Of a stretch of 64,000 nucleotides of DNA, positions 9,877-21,542 are shown piece after piece. Within the stretch, counting starts at the first letter, position 1, and each line of letters begins with the position of its first letter. The position numbers were made by a program, and so were the translations under genes. The notes under the pieces were generated by a model. That model ran no database searches and had not been told where the DNA came from. It worked only from the letters and a program-made list of their open reading frames with translations. This stretch comes from Gonapodya prolifera JEL478 (lineage: Eukaryota; Monoblepharomycota; Monoblepharidomycetes; Monoblepharidales; Gonapodyaceae), in NCBI GenBank assembly GCA_001574975.1, contig KQ965746.1, positions 443,812 to 507,811 on the forward strand, given 5' to 3'.

Positions 9877-12800
9877 CTATAATCCCGAAACTGCAACAAG
9901 CCCATTCAGTTCAACCGCCGGTTCCAATCCAGTGGAACTACGCATTTTCTTCTGAGCGGATTTATCTCTAGTCCTCGGGGAAGTGGGTGTCCGTCCCCCA
10001 GCAATTGAGCTGATCAACGATGGTGGGTACTCTCCGCTTGCCCATGATGTCCTAGAGGGTATAGCATCTCTCCGGCCATTAACACCACCTGAAGCGTCAT
10101 TCCGAATCGCACCAACAAAATCTTCGCCGGCAGGGCTTCTGGGTGACTTTGTACGGCCTTTCGGAGTTCCGTTCGTGCTTGGGTGTTTTGCTAGAACTTC
10201 TCGGGCGGTGAGTAACTTCACAGATACGACCGGCGCATCCATGGTCCCCATACTGCCGGCGCCACGGGGACTTTGTACACGGGTGGAAGGGGAACTTTGG
10301 CGACCTTTTCTTGTGCCTGGACTAATCGCAGATTGGCCAAATCGCTCTTCATTGTCATCCAAGTCCTCGGTGGGGTCCAAAGCATCCGCAAGAATGTCAT
10401 GCCAGCCTATTGGACTCTCCATGCCCGCCGTATTTGTACTTCCCAGTTGGTCCCCATCGGTAATGTTGGACTCTTTGGAGTCTTCTGCGAACGGGTTCTC
10501 ATGGACGGATGATCCTAAGGAGATAGCAGACATTCGTGAAGGTGGCCTCGCTGGTTCAACCAATGGGGTATCGGCGAATGCAGATGTAGGCCTTTCTGCT
10601 GGCAATGGGACGAGGGTAACATTTGCGTTCGAGACATTGGCAAATGTCTCTCGCGTTCCCCGCAAAGTGGCAGGTGATGCAACGTCCGGAAGTCGCTCCG
10701 AGTTTGTGCGAGGAGGGTGAAATCCAGAGGATAATTCCCCACCAGGCAACGATGTTGCTGCAGTGAGGGCTTGGTCTTGCATTATGGTAAGGTGAGGGTT
10801 CACAACAGAGGACAATCGAGCACCAGAATCTGATGTCAACGTGTCTCGGCGAGACGGGCGACGTGCTAGCAGTGCGGAGTTTCGTGCACCTGGGACTGCA
10901 GTTCCAGATATACGACGATCGCTTCCGAGACCGTTCAGAGCTCCGTTTGGCTTCCTTTCTCCACCAGAGGCGTATCCGTTCGAGCCCGGAGATGTTTTTC
11001 GATTTGCAATATTCGCACCACCAATGGCGATTGCAACCCCCCTCCAGACAGCAGCAGCATCATCATCGTCCGACACAGCTTCACCAAATTCGCTTGCTTT
11101 CGACACTCCAGATTCACGCCTAGAACTCCGTCCCGCTGCACCACCTGTACCGCTGTTGCCGAGTAAGGAGCCCCCAATAGTCAATCCGGGCTCCTGTCTC
11201 GAATTCCGCCTCGTAGAATTTGAAGAACTTAGTCCACCCAAGGCTCCAGAACGCGGTCGACTTCCACCATCACTCAAAACTGTTGTCGGTCGCGTTTTTA
11301 AAGGTATGGCCCCCTCCTGCATTACACCGGCAATATCAATAGTATCGGAATTTCGATTCCATGATTGTCGCCCACGTATCTCTTCCTCTTCGTCGCTAGA
11401 AGACTCTTCAGCTGGCTCAATGCATGCCACCGGAAACGTTCCTTCCGCACCAGTGGTCCAGTTCGCTCCCCGAACCCAGCCATCATTAAATATCTCACGA
11501 ATGTAAACAACATCCCCTTTCTGCAAAGCCACTTCGTCCTCGAGGCGCGGGGTGTACGCATGAATGGCGACATGTCGTTTAGGAGCAGCACTGTCCATCG
11601 ATCGCCGCCCAGTACTCCGCGCCGCGAAGGAGAGTGTGGGGGAACCTGGCATGGATGATGCCCGGGATCTCCGGTTTCCTGATCGACCGCTGCGACCGGA
11701 GCGCCCAGACTTTGCGGAGCGCGCACTTCGCACTGACGCAGAACGTTGCTTGTTGATGGTCGGAGGTGTCGCTGTGAAGGGGATATCTCCATTGGAGAGT
11801 GATGGGGCAGCAAGGGATGCACGGACGGTTGATGAACGCATACTACGTCTATGCGCCAGCTCGCGAGCTCGACCGTTGACGGGGGGAGGCATGGAGCTCA
11901 TCGCAGCGGTATTGACTTCTCGAAGGCGTTCGAGCTGGCGTCGACTGGCCCCATATTTTTCAAGAGTCCGCGGTCGGACATAAAGCATGTAGACAAGTCC
12001 AAGAACAATGGCCACCAGAGCAAGGGCAACGGCAATGGCAATACCAATAACCGCTCCTGTGGAGAGGTTCGAGACAGTTCCTCGAGTACCAGCTTCTGTG
12101 CTACCGTTTGCCGCAAGAATGACACCCGCTGGAACAAAGGAGCAGCACGGATCGCTGGAGGTAGAACAAAAGGAACCCGCAAGTGGAAGATGGGATCCAC
12201 CGAAACCTTGAACGGGGAAGAAAAAGAGGTAATTAACTCATGCGGATCAAGAACGTCGAAGCTAACACGAACCGCAAGTCGCGTTATCCCCTCCAGTGGC
12301 GTGCACGCATCCGTCCTGGTCGGACGCTCGGCTGTTGCAAAAGTCTTCAACATACTGCAAAGCTCGTGTTCGTGCCAGCAGCTGCCCCTCCCCAACCGAG
12401 CTTCCTGTTGCACACACGGATGTGTTCGACAATAAGGAACGAACCGAAGAGAGGTAGTCCTGACATGTCGATTTGCAAAACGGTGGGATGTCCGACGTAG
12501 TCGAATTCAGTGCCCCAGAGTTACATAAGAGATCTGAGGAGAATATTCGCTCGGCACATCCGTACGAAAGTGCATAGCGGAGAGGAGTGCCATCCCAACT
12601 ATGAGAGGAAGGTATGTTAGAGGGAGAGCACGAAACAAACAAAGTTGTTTCCTGCATTCTGAGCCATTGGTGCAAATTAAATCATACCAAATGCAACATA
12701 TGCGCATTTTGCATTTCCGTTTCCGTATCAGCAGCATCCCCCTTCTCAAGCTCTCATTTTCTGTTTGACGGTATTTCTCACCTGCAACCATAGGCGGAGT

Positions 12801-13401
12801 TGAACGACTGGGTTTGCAAGGACGAATCTGCCCATGCAGCAATATCATTGTCGAACATTGCGACTGTCCAAGCAGCGGAGACGTTCACGGAAGCTGCAGG
12901 TCCAAATGCTCCACAAGAACTAGAGTTATGAAGCGGGAGGCAGGAGTAGGAGGGTTTCGGAGCGGTGGTGGTTGAAGGGTTTGGGACAAGAGATGCAGAT
13001 AAAGTTCTTGAAGTGGACATAGTTTGGGTCGTTGCGGTTGATGTTCGGACTTGCGATGATTGAGCTTCTACTCCCCATCGCCCAGCAAGAATCGCTAGTG
13101 TCCCGTATGACAAGAAAGTCCGAAGAGGTCGTCGCCTGTCCCGATGTACCAACGAACGGAATTTGCTCCTAACGCCAGACCCGTCGCCATTATCCAACCA
13201 CTGCTCCCGCCCGTCCTGCATACTGTCAGAGATTTGGCCCTCCAACACTTTCCGGCCACAGGGTCCGTGTTGACGGTCGCCGGTTAGGGTTCCTTGGTCT
13301 GGCGACACCGTAGCATCGCTAGATTGCAGTCTTCGATTCTTTCGCATCGGTGTTGCCCTTGACATCGTCCCATGCGATCGTTCCCAGGTGTCCCCGCTCA
13401 T
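9877..13401 (-). CDS. Cell-surface protein: Cys-rich ectodomain, one membrane helix, cytosolic SH3
   Basis: Exons on the minus strand 12782-13401, 12273-12598 and 9877-12206 close to 1091 residues. A hydrophobic stretch near residues 95-110 (LSYGTLAILAGRWGVEA) looks like a signal peptide, so the true start may be a downstream Met such as that of MQDGREQW. The ectodomain (to about residue 360) is rich in Ser/Thr and Cys (CQDYLSSVRSLL, CATGSSVGEG, DPCCSF). A transmembrane helix follows at about 365-390 (GIAIAVALALVAIVLGLVYM). The cytosolic part carries an SH3 domain at about 527-583, with ALQKGDVVYIREIFNDGWVR and GTFPVACIEP, and then ~500 disordered Ser/Gly/Arg-rich residues. The layout recalls osmosensor or mating adaptors of fungi (Sho1, Fus1) but with one membrane span and a large Cys-rich ectodomain. 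A receptor or adaptor linking the cell surface to actin or MAP-kinase signalling is an inference. Confidence 0.8.
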
Positions 13402-13685
13402 GGGAAAAAGCTCATGCGTGTAGGCGCCGGTTAGGCTTCCACGCCACCCTGGAAAGTGATCACGAGAAAAAAGGAATACCCCTTCCTCTTTTTTAATCTC
13501 AGTGGATTAAGTGAATTGCTTACCATATTTGAAATTAACAAATGCTAAAACAAATACTTTTGTAGCTTTGGGTACAATCATGTTACAAGGTGTATGTGTA
13601 TCGGATGTACGGTAATGTTCGAATTCATATCATATCATATCGACCCACCCATGTGATGTTTCTTTTCAGGGTTTCGTCACGCTTC

Positions 13686-14541
13686 ATGTCACTATTTGCT
13701 CATCTGATTTGTCCAGCTGTCCGGTCTCTCCCTCGGAATTCTCCTTCGAGGCGATTACTCTCACAGCCGTGCTCTTCCCATCCCAATCTCCATCCCAACC
13801 TTGCCTTCTGTCGCTCTCTTTCAACCCCCTCGAATACGCCGAGTACTTCTCCGGGTCGTGTACGCGTGCATCTTGTGGAATCAGACCTTGAAGAAACATT
13901 TGTCAAAGGAACTGGACCAGGAGGACAAAAGATCAACAAATGTCGACATAGAGTGCAGCTCTTGCATCTACCTACAGGGATAAGGGTACAAGTACGTTAA
14001 TGTCTCATTGCATAGATGTGTGGACCGCGATTCACATGAAAGGCAGTGTCAGGCATCTCGATCATTGGCCATAAACCGCGCACAAGCACGCAAACTTCTC
14101 CTTGCCAAACTGGATGAGTTGACCAACGGTACTCTTTCAAAGCGACAGGTTGCGATTGAACGGGAACGGAGAAAGAAAGCTAAGAAACGAAGAGAAGCTG
14201 CGGGGAAATATGGGAGGAAGGACGAAACCCAGGAGCTGTTCATCAGTGGCACAAACGAAGCCCTGTCACGCACAGTGGAGGAGATGGATGACACCGCGCT
14301 GGAAATTGACGCGGATAATGACGTGGAGTGGAACGAAGTGGAATCAGATGTCACCGAAGACTACACATCCCAGGAGGCTGATTTAACGGATGAAATCCAA
14401 AGCGACGATGGTTTGAATGACATGAAAGAAAGTTATGAGGTGGAAGAAAGAACTCCTTCAAATGAATCGTCTGGATTTGGAGCTGCGGCTTCTTTTCGCG
14501 AGAAGTCAAAAATAAAACATATAATTTGGAATGAACAATGA
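13686..14541 (+). CDS. Mitochondrial class I release-factor-like rescue protein (MTRFR/C12orf65-type)
   Basis: Peptidyl-tRNA hydrolase that releases chains from stalled mitoribosomes. Exons 13686-13991 and 14047-14541 give 266 residues; an in-frame Met at 13650 is an alternative start. Residues 1-50 resemble a presequence (many Arg and Ser). The RF-1 domain has the catalytic GGQ at 79-81 in KGTGPGGQKINKCRHRV, continuing into HLPTGIRVQ, and across the intron CQASRSLAINRAQARKLL, exactly the family order. As in MTRFR, the codon-recognition domains of RF1/2 are absent. The basic helix expected after the core is present (ERERRKKAKKRREAAGK). Unusually, it is followed by about 90 strongly acidic residues (such as EIDADNDVEWNEVESD). 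A second GGQ factor, ICT1-like, lies 3 kb away. Confidence 0.85.
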
Positions 14542-14705
14542 ACATCTCTCGTTTCTCGAATTCACAGTGGAAAATATATTGCTGATGTATTCACATTTCA
14601 ATACTCTCAAACCCGTCAATCGGACCATATCCCGATCCACTGTCCCTCTCCTTTCATCCTCATCCTGCGCATCAGTCGATCTCACCCTCGCCCAAGCTCG
14701 CCAAC

Positions 14706-17153
14706 ATGTCCAACGCCGCTCCGCCGCCTGTGTCACCACAGCTCGACGCCGCCATCAAGGGGACGCAGGCGGCGATGGCCCAGCTCATAAAACGGACGCC
14801 GCTGACGTCTAAGCTTCTCGCGAAACCGCCATTCAGATTTCTCCACGACCTCATCACGGAGGCGATGCGTTCATCAGGTTTCGCAACCGGACTGTACTCG
14901 GACGCGGAGCTGAATTCCGAAAATGTCAAGGTGCGCTCATGGAACAGAGATTTCAGTTCATTACATGCGCACTGCAGTCCAAAATTGTCGGGGGGAAGAG
15001 TTTCACCTCATCTCATTCTCATCTTCTCAACACAACATAACCCTTCCGCCTCTTCACATTCACAGGAGAAAGATGCCAAGATCGCATGGCTTGCAAAAAT
15101 GGCTGACTGCATCGCTTTTACTCTCGGAGAACCGGTTCGCCTCAACCCGAACAAAGTGGTGGCTGGATTGGATCCTGAGATTACAAATGAGTTTCTGCAG
15201 CAGCTATCGAGGGCTTCGCAGGTACTTTATACCGTTGTACAGTTATTGGGCTCTGGTACTCAGATGTCTGGGGTTTCTTGTCCACCCGTCTCACTGTACT
15301 AAGATGGACGGTACGGCTGCAGTTAAACGAGTTCTCGGAGGCGAGCGTCAGAGGTAAGTCACTCGGTCTTCTTCTTTTGTCTCTGAAGAAAGACCATTCT
15401 TTATCCCCCTTTGTGACAGACCGTCGGCGAAATCCTCGTCACCTGACAAGGTTTTGGTTGACAAAGACAAAGCACCACCGCTCCCCACACCGACGCCAGT
15501 CGCCCCTCCTCCTACCACAGCCACAGCGACCACGTCGTCTTTGCGCCACAAGAAGGATTCGGAAAAGGACCGAGAAAAGGAAAAGGACAAGTCATCTCCA
15601 TTGGCGTCGAAAGACGGTAGAGGTCCCAAAAGGTGAGATATAAGGAGCTGTCGCTTCGAGATCATCTTAACCTCTATCTAACTCTGTTTATCAGTTCGCT
15701 TAAAGATTCAGCAAAGAAAACGTCGGCGTCGTCAAATGCCTTGACCACTTCCCGATCTTCTAACCAGGCCTTGTCCCCATCTGGCGCCACGAAGACCGTC
15801 CCCGCTCCCCAGACGTCTTCCTCCCAGTCACAACGCCGCTCCTCCAAAACACCGGCCCAACCTGCGGCACTACCACCGCCGTCTCCAATACCCCCACCAT
15901 CTGCGGAACTTCCTGTGCCGTCACCCATCACCCTAGCTGATGAAAGACCCACTACACCACGTGCCGCTCAACTTGAGCCTGAGCCCCGTCGCACACCTGT
16001 CACAGACACCCGTTCCGCCGACCTGGACCCTCCCGACCAGGACACGTTGGAACAAACAAACCCCACGGTGGCTGCGTACCTGCCCATACCTTCATCCGCG
16101 CTACTACCACACCAGCAGCCGCCCCCTAATGATGCAGATGCTGTGCCGCAGGTCTCCCCGTTTACGGACGTTGAGCCGACAGCTCCTACCTCGGGGGAAC
16201 AGGTGTCGGCCCAAGACGACGAGCCCAGGGTAACAGGACTGGTCGCTAGACGACCCATTCGGCCAACGACGGCGAGAGCGCCCCCACCGAGGCGGAATCC
16301 TGTAGTGGACGCAGGGGATGCTTGCAACAGGTTGGTAATTCCCGTGTATTCCCAGGATGCAAGCTTACTCGGTGTATTTGACCAATTAGTGCGCCTCCAC
16401 CGCCCGTCATTGTGGAGGATGGGCCCGTGTCACGACCTGGGGACTCTGGTGATGCCGACGACGACGAGGAGTTTGTGAAGGTCGCGGGGCCTGGGATGGT
16501 GCTTGCTGCGGGGCTTCAAGAGGGGTTTGGAGGGCCTGGGGGGATGACTGGTGCGGGGTGGGAAGAAGGTGCGTCCAGCGTTGTTGCCTGGATGGGGGTG
16601 CGGAGCATTCAACCTGCATCGAACCATATATTCTCTGACACGGACACACCAGCCGACGCCACTCGCTGGCAGGATCCCTCTCCGTCAACGGGTGACCACC
16701 GAACGCGCCTTGCCCGTCTTGTTGATCAAGTCCGTACCGCGGCGGCGGCAGCGGGACCGTTGGCAGCGCTACTCGAGCTCGCGGGGGAGGACGTGGATGG
16801 GATGGGCGGGGAGGAGGAGCAGTGGCGAAAGGAGGCGGGGGAATGGGAGGCGAGATGGAGAGGGGAGGAGAGGTATGTTCAGAGATGGGGGGGCGGTGAA
16901 AGTTCGTATCGTGATGTGACGGGCATTGGGGTCCAGGGAAACTAAGGCCGCCCTGGAACCTGTTGAACGTCAGATCCGTGAGGTCGAAGAACTGATCGCG
17001 GCTGAGGTAAGCGATCCGGTTCCTCCTCCTCTTGAGCTCTGTCTCACCATGCGCGACAAGCACGACCGTATATCCTCCCTTAAGGCCACGGTGTTTCAGA
17101 ACGAGACGGAAATTGTGAGGGTAGCCAAGAGCGTCATCGGGGGCTGGAAGTGA
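14706..17153 (+). CDS. IFT54: Intraflagellar transport protein IFT54 (TRAF3IP1)
   Basis: IFT-B subunit that binds tubulin/microtubules and kinesin-2 and is needed to build flagella. Exons 14706-14930, 15066-15221, 15304-15353, 15420-15632, 15695-16330, 16390-16568, 16653-16872, 16937-17006 and 17061-17153 close to 486 residues. The N-terminal calponin-homology-like domain matches closely: RTPLTSKLLAKPPFRFLHDL, GFATGLYSDAE, EKDAKIAWLAKM and VVAGLDPEITNEFLQ. A Lys/Ser/Pro-rich linker follows. The C-terminal coiled coil keeps the family pattern (GPLAALLELAGEDVDGM; EPVERQIREVEELI; ISSLKATVFQNE). The last intron (17007-17060) is a multiple of three and has no stop, but removing it restores exact family spacing. 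The 84-nt intron at 16569 is less certain for the same reason. This is direct evidence for a flagellum. Confidence 0.93.
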
Positions 17154-17370
17154 AGAGGTTCGGTTTGGGTTCGGGGTTCAGTGCATGGCGGGGTGTTGCG
17201 GGGAGTGTGAGGTCACGTATCATACGTTATGTAGTATTTTTGACATTGTATCAAGCTGTCGCGCAATCGAGCATATTTCTAATGTAAATGTGTAATGTAC
17301 AGTCCAGCCGATCAGTCCATCGCCCCGGTTTTTTGCTTTTCACGACCACGACACCAGTCTTGGTGCAAGA

Positions 17371-18763
17371 TCACTCTCGCCACTGTCGATCCCGCTTCTT
17401 TCTCGATGCGACTTTCTTGCTGGCTATCCGATGCTCGTTGCCTTCCTTGCGGCTGCACGAAGTGGCCGGAAGCGTCATTGCAGTGAGACGATACCACAAC
17501 ACAGCTTCCGCAACCCAAAAACCCCCAGCCCAAGAACCACGCAAACTCACAATTCTTGAATTCTCTTCACTGTGTCTTCGTCTGGTCCCTTTGGCACCAC
17601 GCCAGCCTCCCGTACTGCGTCGCACAGTTTAAGCAGGGCATCATCGAGATTCTCCATCTGGGTGCGGTACCGGGTGGACGTAAGGGTGTACTCGCCGCGC
17701 TTCGTGACGCGCGTAGGGTGCTGTGGATGAGTGGTGGGCGTGAGTGGCGCTTGCGTGATCCAGTTCCAGGACCTCATGGTCCGTGAGACATTCTCTCCCG
17801 CAACCTGCACCAACATGCCACCAGCAGAGTTCATCCGCCTACACGTCCTCGTGCAACTTCTTCCTCAGCCGCACATCCGATTCTCGGTCCCCTCTCCCGT
17901 GGAAACACTCCCGGACACCCTTCTTCCCTCCTCCCGAAGTACGAACCCAGTCCACTGTCAAAGCCTACCGCGCCATGAGCCTCTCCAAGCCCACGACCTC
18001 TTTCTCGTACAAACACACACATCCACACCGTCCATCCACCATCAGTTCCAAACCGAGTGCCTCATTCCGATTTCCCTTCCTTCGACGTACCATGCTTTTC
18101 ATCTTCTCTCGAGCGTATTCTGGGATCCAGTCAGCGTCATCAAGGATAAATCGGAGGTCGACCTTGGTGTTCACTGCGAGGAAGACGGAGCTTGGGAATC
18201 TTTCATTTTTCGCACAGGGGGGTGGACCCAGGCAGGCACGCACAGCACGCACGCGCTGGGGAATAGCTATTCACCCTTGTTTACATTTTGGCCGCCTGCT
18301 CCGCCGCTGCGCGCAAATTTGATGGTGAGTTTCTCTGGTGGAATCCGTTTGCGAACGGGGAGGAGGTGCAGGGCGATGGTTGAGGGAGGGAACGACAAGG
18401 CGTGCACTTTTCATCCTACACACCACGGGGGATCGAATTTACGTTAAATGAAGCGACCCATGAGTCGTCGATGTCAGATTTGGAGCGGGCGGCGGTCGTG
18501 GAGTGGAAGTGAGACTGCTGTGTGGTGCGGGCGACAGGGCTGCGAGATGGCGAAGAGAGAGCGGACAAGCGGGGATCGCTGATGCAGGGAAGCGGAGCGG
18601 GGGAAAGAGATGGAGTGGGAGAGGCAATGGATGAGAGATAATGTCGAGAGCAGGGAGAGGTATGTGGAGCCGGTGATTGAAGATGTTGATGCGATGCAAA
18701 AACGCGTTGCCGCAATAGCGTGCAGTTATCGGCCAGGAAAACGGCGATCCGACGGCGTTGCAT
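17371..18763 (-). CDS. Mitochondrial peptidyl-tRNA hydrolase ICT1/MRPL58-like
   Basis: Codon-independent release factor of the mitoribosome. Exons on the minus strand 18424-18763, 18275-18334, 18091-18173, 17551-17720 and 17371-17452 close to 244 residues. A Ser/Arg-rich presequence of about 95 residues is followed by SWVASFNVNSIPREKLTIKF, then the catalytic GGQ in RSGGAGGQNVNKVNTKVDLR. Next come DADWIPEYAREKMKSMHPTR, TSTRYRTQMENLDDALLKL and the basic tail HRIASKKVASRKKRDRQWRE. All are in family order, with the tail that enters the mRNA channel. The third intron (17721-18090) is 370 nt, far longer than others here, but joining its flanks gives exact family spacing. The gene converges with IFT54. 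Confidence 0.9.
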
Positions 18764-18822
18764 TGTGAGTTGTGAGGTGGGGAAAATATTGTGTGACCTC
18801 AGCACTGACTTGGACGGATGTT

Positions 18823-20131
18823 CATCCAATTCACCCGAAAGTTACAACAACGTTTCCTTATGTTTCAGGTCCCGTCCCCTTTCTCCTCTCCTCTCCTCTC
18901 CTCTGTCGATGCAAAGGTTCAGCGTGCTTTCAAGCCAGGATTGACTGTCCCTGCCGTCGCCCAGGCAGTCAATCATCTCCTCACGCCTTTTGGCGTCGCC
19001 TGGTTCGTTCCCAACGCGCACCTCTTTCATTCCACGTTTGGGAATCTCAAGAGCGCTTACGCCCTCTTCTTCCAATCTCTTTCCTCCCCGTCCTTCTGCC
19101 TCCTTCCCTCTTCCGCCTCCGCCTGCGACCGTCCAGTTCCGGTTCCTTTCTTGTCGTGCTGAGCAGAGGCCTGTGCTCACATCCGAAGCTCTTTTAAAAC
19201 AGGAACGTGGAAAGTTGGGGTAGATGACTTCAAGGATTTTAATTGGCATGTCGGTCAACCGGGAAACATCTCCGCAACAAAGTACATTCTGGAGGCTTCC
19301 ACAAGAATCAACGTTTAGACTGCCTCTTGAAGTGAGTGCGCTATCGGTGCTTTTTTGATCATTACCATGACAGGTTGTTACCTCCTGTAGATTTGGAAAT
19401 GGAACGATTAGTTTTGACAACTTTGGAGATGCGCTCCTTGACAGCGGCATACCTGTCATTCAAAAGAGTTCACCAACTTCTGAACACAGGCGTATTGCAC
19501 AAATATCGGGGGGTGTTTACCTCGTCAGACTCACTGAATATTTTGAATACAAAGGCAAGGAGGGCAAGAGGTACCAGAAGAGATTTAAAGTAAGATTTGA
19601 TGCTGCGCAGATGTTGTGGAACCTAACGCAGAGAGGTCTCTAAATTACAGACATTTTACGTCGGACAGTCAACTGTTCCAATTGGAGTCCGAGTCTTAGA
19701 ACTATGACGGCGAGCACTGTTTTGGCCACAAAAAATGGCACTGTTCCAGAAACAACACGCTATGCCGATATGGCATTCGCGCCAGGTGAGTTCACCAGAA
19801 GTTCACCTATGCCCCGAGTGTTAAACCACTGTCCCCTCTTACGGGTGAAATGGAAAAGAGAACGATGAATAAATTATTTGACCACCTTTGTGATGGCTAC
19901 CTTGAATTGCAGCCGCGGGACTTTGTTGTTGAATCTTTGGACTCTCCCATACTATTTCAACTTCCCAAGGGATACACTGGTGCCATCTGTGCGCGATCCA
20001 CACCAAAGCGGATTGACAGTGTGTCAAGTCTCCCAACACCCAAGTCTGTCGATGAAAAAAAGTGGCGAAAGGTCACGAAAAGTATGAAGCAAAGTTTGAA
20101 GAGCATTTCCCCCATGAAGGGCGCAAATTGA
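18823..20131 (+). other. Unresolved stretch with coding-like segments on the plus strand
   Basis: No family recognised and no complete model. Segments that look translated: 18905-19040 (PGLTVPAVAQAVNHLL, then GVAWFVPNAHLFHSTF); 19204-19300 (TWKVGVDDFKDFNWHVGQPG); 19380-19590 (TISFDNFGDALLDSGIPVIQ and GGVYLVRLTEYFEY); 19655-19790 (TTRYADMAFAP); and 19790-20131 (LFDHLCDGYLELQPRDFVVE, ending SLKSISPMKGAN). Donor and acceptor sites exist between them, but no choice joins all pieces in one frame. This could be one lineage-specific gene with many exons, two small genes, or a decaying gene. The pyrimidine-rich run at 19040-19170 looks like intron. It starts 60 bp from the ICT1-like start codon, so a divergent promoter would be shared. 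Confidence 0.35.
18881..18904. repeat. CCTCT microsatellite
   Basis: About four to five tandem CCTCT units. It is pyrimidine-rich and may act as a polypyrimidine tract of an intron in the unresolved plus-strand locus. Confidence 0.8.
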
Positions 20132-20645
20132 GACGGCACGAAAATGACGAATGTCCTGGAAGCTATGGTGATGTGCATCCTGTACGTACATGCGACCTGG
20201 TGCCATATGCTTTCCATCGTTTTGGCTCACTTAACACTAAACGTGGTAATTCGGAGACGGTGCGCAGAACGTGGCGACCTTAACATGGAACGCCACGCAA
20301 GAACTTATAAAAAGACAACGAGGCGATAGCTTCTCGCATCAAGCAATTGCCACTTTGATTTATTCGAAAATGCTTATCGCCATGACTTATATATGTAAAG
20401 CGCTTATTATTTGCCTGGGAATTTGATCAAACAAGGACGCTACGCGCGCCGAATAATTTCATCTATGGTTCCTCCGTTGCACAAATACTCTCCTGCCACG
20501 GTCATTTCCGGGTGGTCTCTGCCAACCCGAACCAAAGTCCGGTGCATTGGCGGACTTTGCGTGCATGTCGTGGGTGCTGGGGGTTTCTCCACCTACGGCT
20601 GCGGTCAATTTCGGGACTTGGTTTCCGGAGTCTGGATTGTTGACC
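20132..20645. other. Intergenic, nothing recognised
   Basis: About 510 bp between the unresolved locus and the glutathione S-transferase. Short open frames only; I see no RNA gene, repeat or conserved protein. Confidence 0.5.
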
Positions 20646-21431
20646 ATGCCAAAACCCGTTCTCTACCACGCGCTCGGGTGCGTGTTTCAGCTGCAGCTCC
20701 AATCCTTGAACCGGAGCTTGCTCTGCCTTGCTAATTTTGCGTTGATTCCGCAGTTCCCGGTCCATCCGCACCCTCTGGTTGCTCCACGAACTCGGACTGC
20801 AGAACGAAGTCGAGGTCGTCCAGCTGGCCCTCGGCGGTGAGAGCGTCAAGTTCAAGGACAAGAATCCAAATGCAAAGGTACAGTGTCCCCGAATCCGCTT
20901 GCACTCCTTTCAACTGAACAGACTCCGCCAAACTTTCAACGCACCCAACAGTTCCCCACCTTTGTGGACTCAGATGGCACCAGCGTGTGGGAGAGCGCGG
21001 CGATAACGCAGTACCTCGCAGAGAAACACGGCAAATTTCTTCCCGCCCGTGGCACCACGCAGTACGCCAAGTATCTTTCTTACATGTACTGGACCGTCGT
21101 CAACTTCGACTCCATAGCGTTCCCGCTATACGTTCAACTTGCGTTCACGCCCGAGGCAAAGCGCGACAAGGCCCTCATCGCGTCCAAAATCGCAGAGCTT
21201 CGTTCCACCTATCTTCCCCAACTTGAAGGTCTCCTGAAGGAGTTCAAAGGGCCTTTCTTGCTCGGAAAGGAACTCACTGGGCTGGACATACAAGTTGGCG
21301 TGCCGCTACAAGCTCTTAACCACCCGCGCGTCCAGTTACTGAAGGATTTCCCGGTCGTCCTCGAATATCTGAACAAACTGCTGGAGAGGCCCGGATTCCG
21401 GATTGCGCACAGACTCAAACCAAAGCTATGA
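20646..21431 (+). CDS. Glutathione S-transferase
   Basis: Cytosolic GST that conjugates glutathione to electrophiles. Exons 20646-20677, 20754-20877 and 20952-21431 give 211 residues, the usual GST length. The thioredoxin-like N-domain starts MPKPVLYHALGSRSIRTLWL, with a Ser in the position used to activate the thiol. The glutathione-binding cis-Pro and Ser-rich loop are PTFVDSDGTSVWESAAITQYL. The all-helical C-domain follows, with LTGLDIQVGVPLQAL near residues 168-182, where GSTs have the conserved T-x-A-D motif (here TGLD). Sequence suggests a theta/Ure2-like fungal GST rather than mu or alpha. The exon 3 acceptor at 20952 was chosen over an upstream AG because it keeps the family's N-x-K-x-P spacing. 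Confidence 0.88.
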
Positions 21432-21542
21432 TGAAAAATGTAATTGGCTCTGTCCGTGGGAGAAAAAAAAAACTTTCCTTCTAGCGAAAAGAACCGCGTT
21501 GACTTTGCGGACCAGATTTGTGCCGACGTTCCGAACTCAACG

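Noticed and set aside
13992-14015. 24-nt intron in the MTRFR-like gene
   Set aside because: An acceptor 31 nt further on gives a normal 55-nt intron and restores GIRVQ-CQASRS family spacing.
17783-18322. Plus-strand open frame of 179 codons within the ICT1-like locus
   Set aside because: Pro/Ser-rich, no motif, and it crosses three ICT1 exons on the other strand.
18842-19459. Long minus-strand open frame of 205 codons
   Set aside because: Low-complexity Gly/Arg/Glu composition opposite a pyrimidine-rich tract; no motif; overlaps plus-strand coding-like blocks.
19540-19710. GIY-YIG-like pattern (GGVYLV then FYVGQS)
   Set aside because: Spacing and the catalytic Arg/Glu of GIY-YIG nucleases do not fit; left as unresolved locus.
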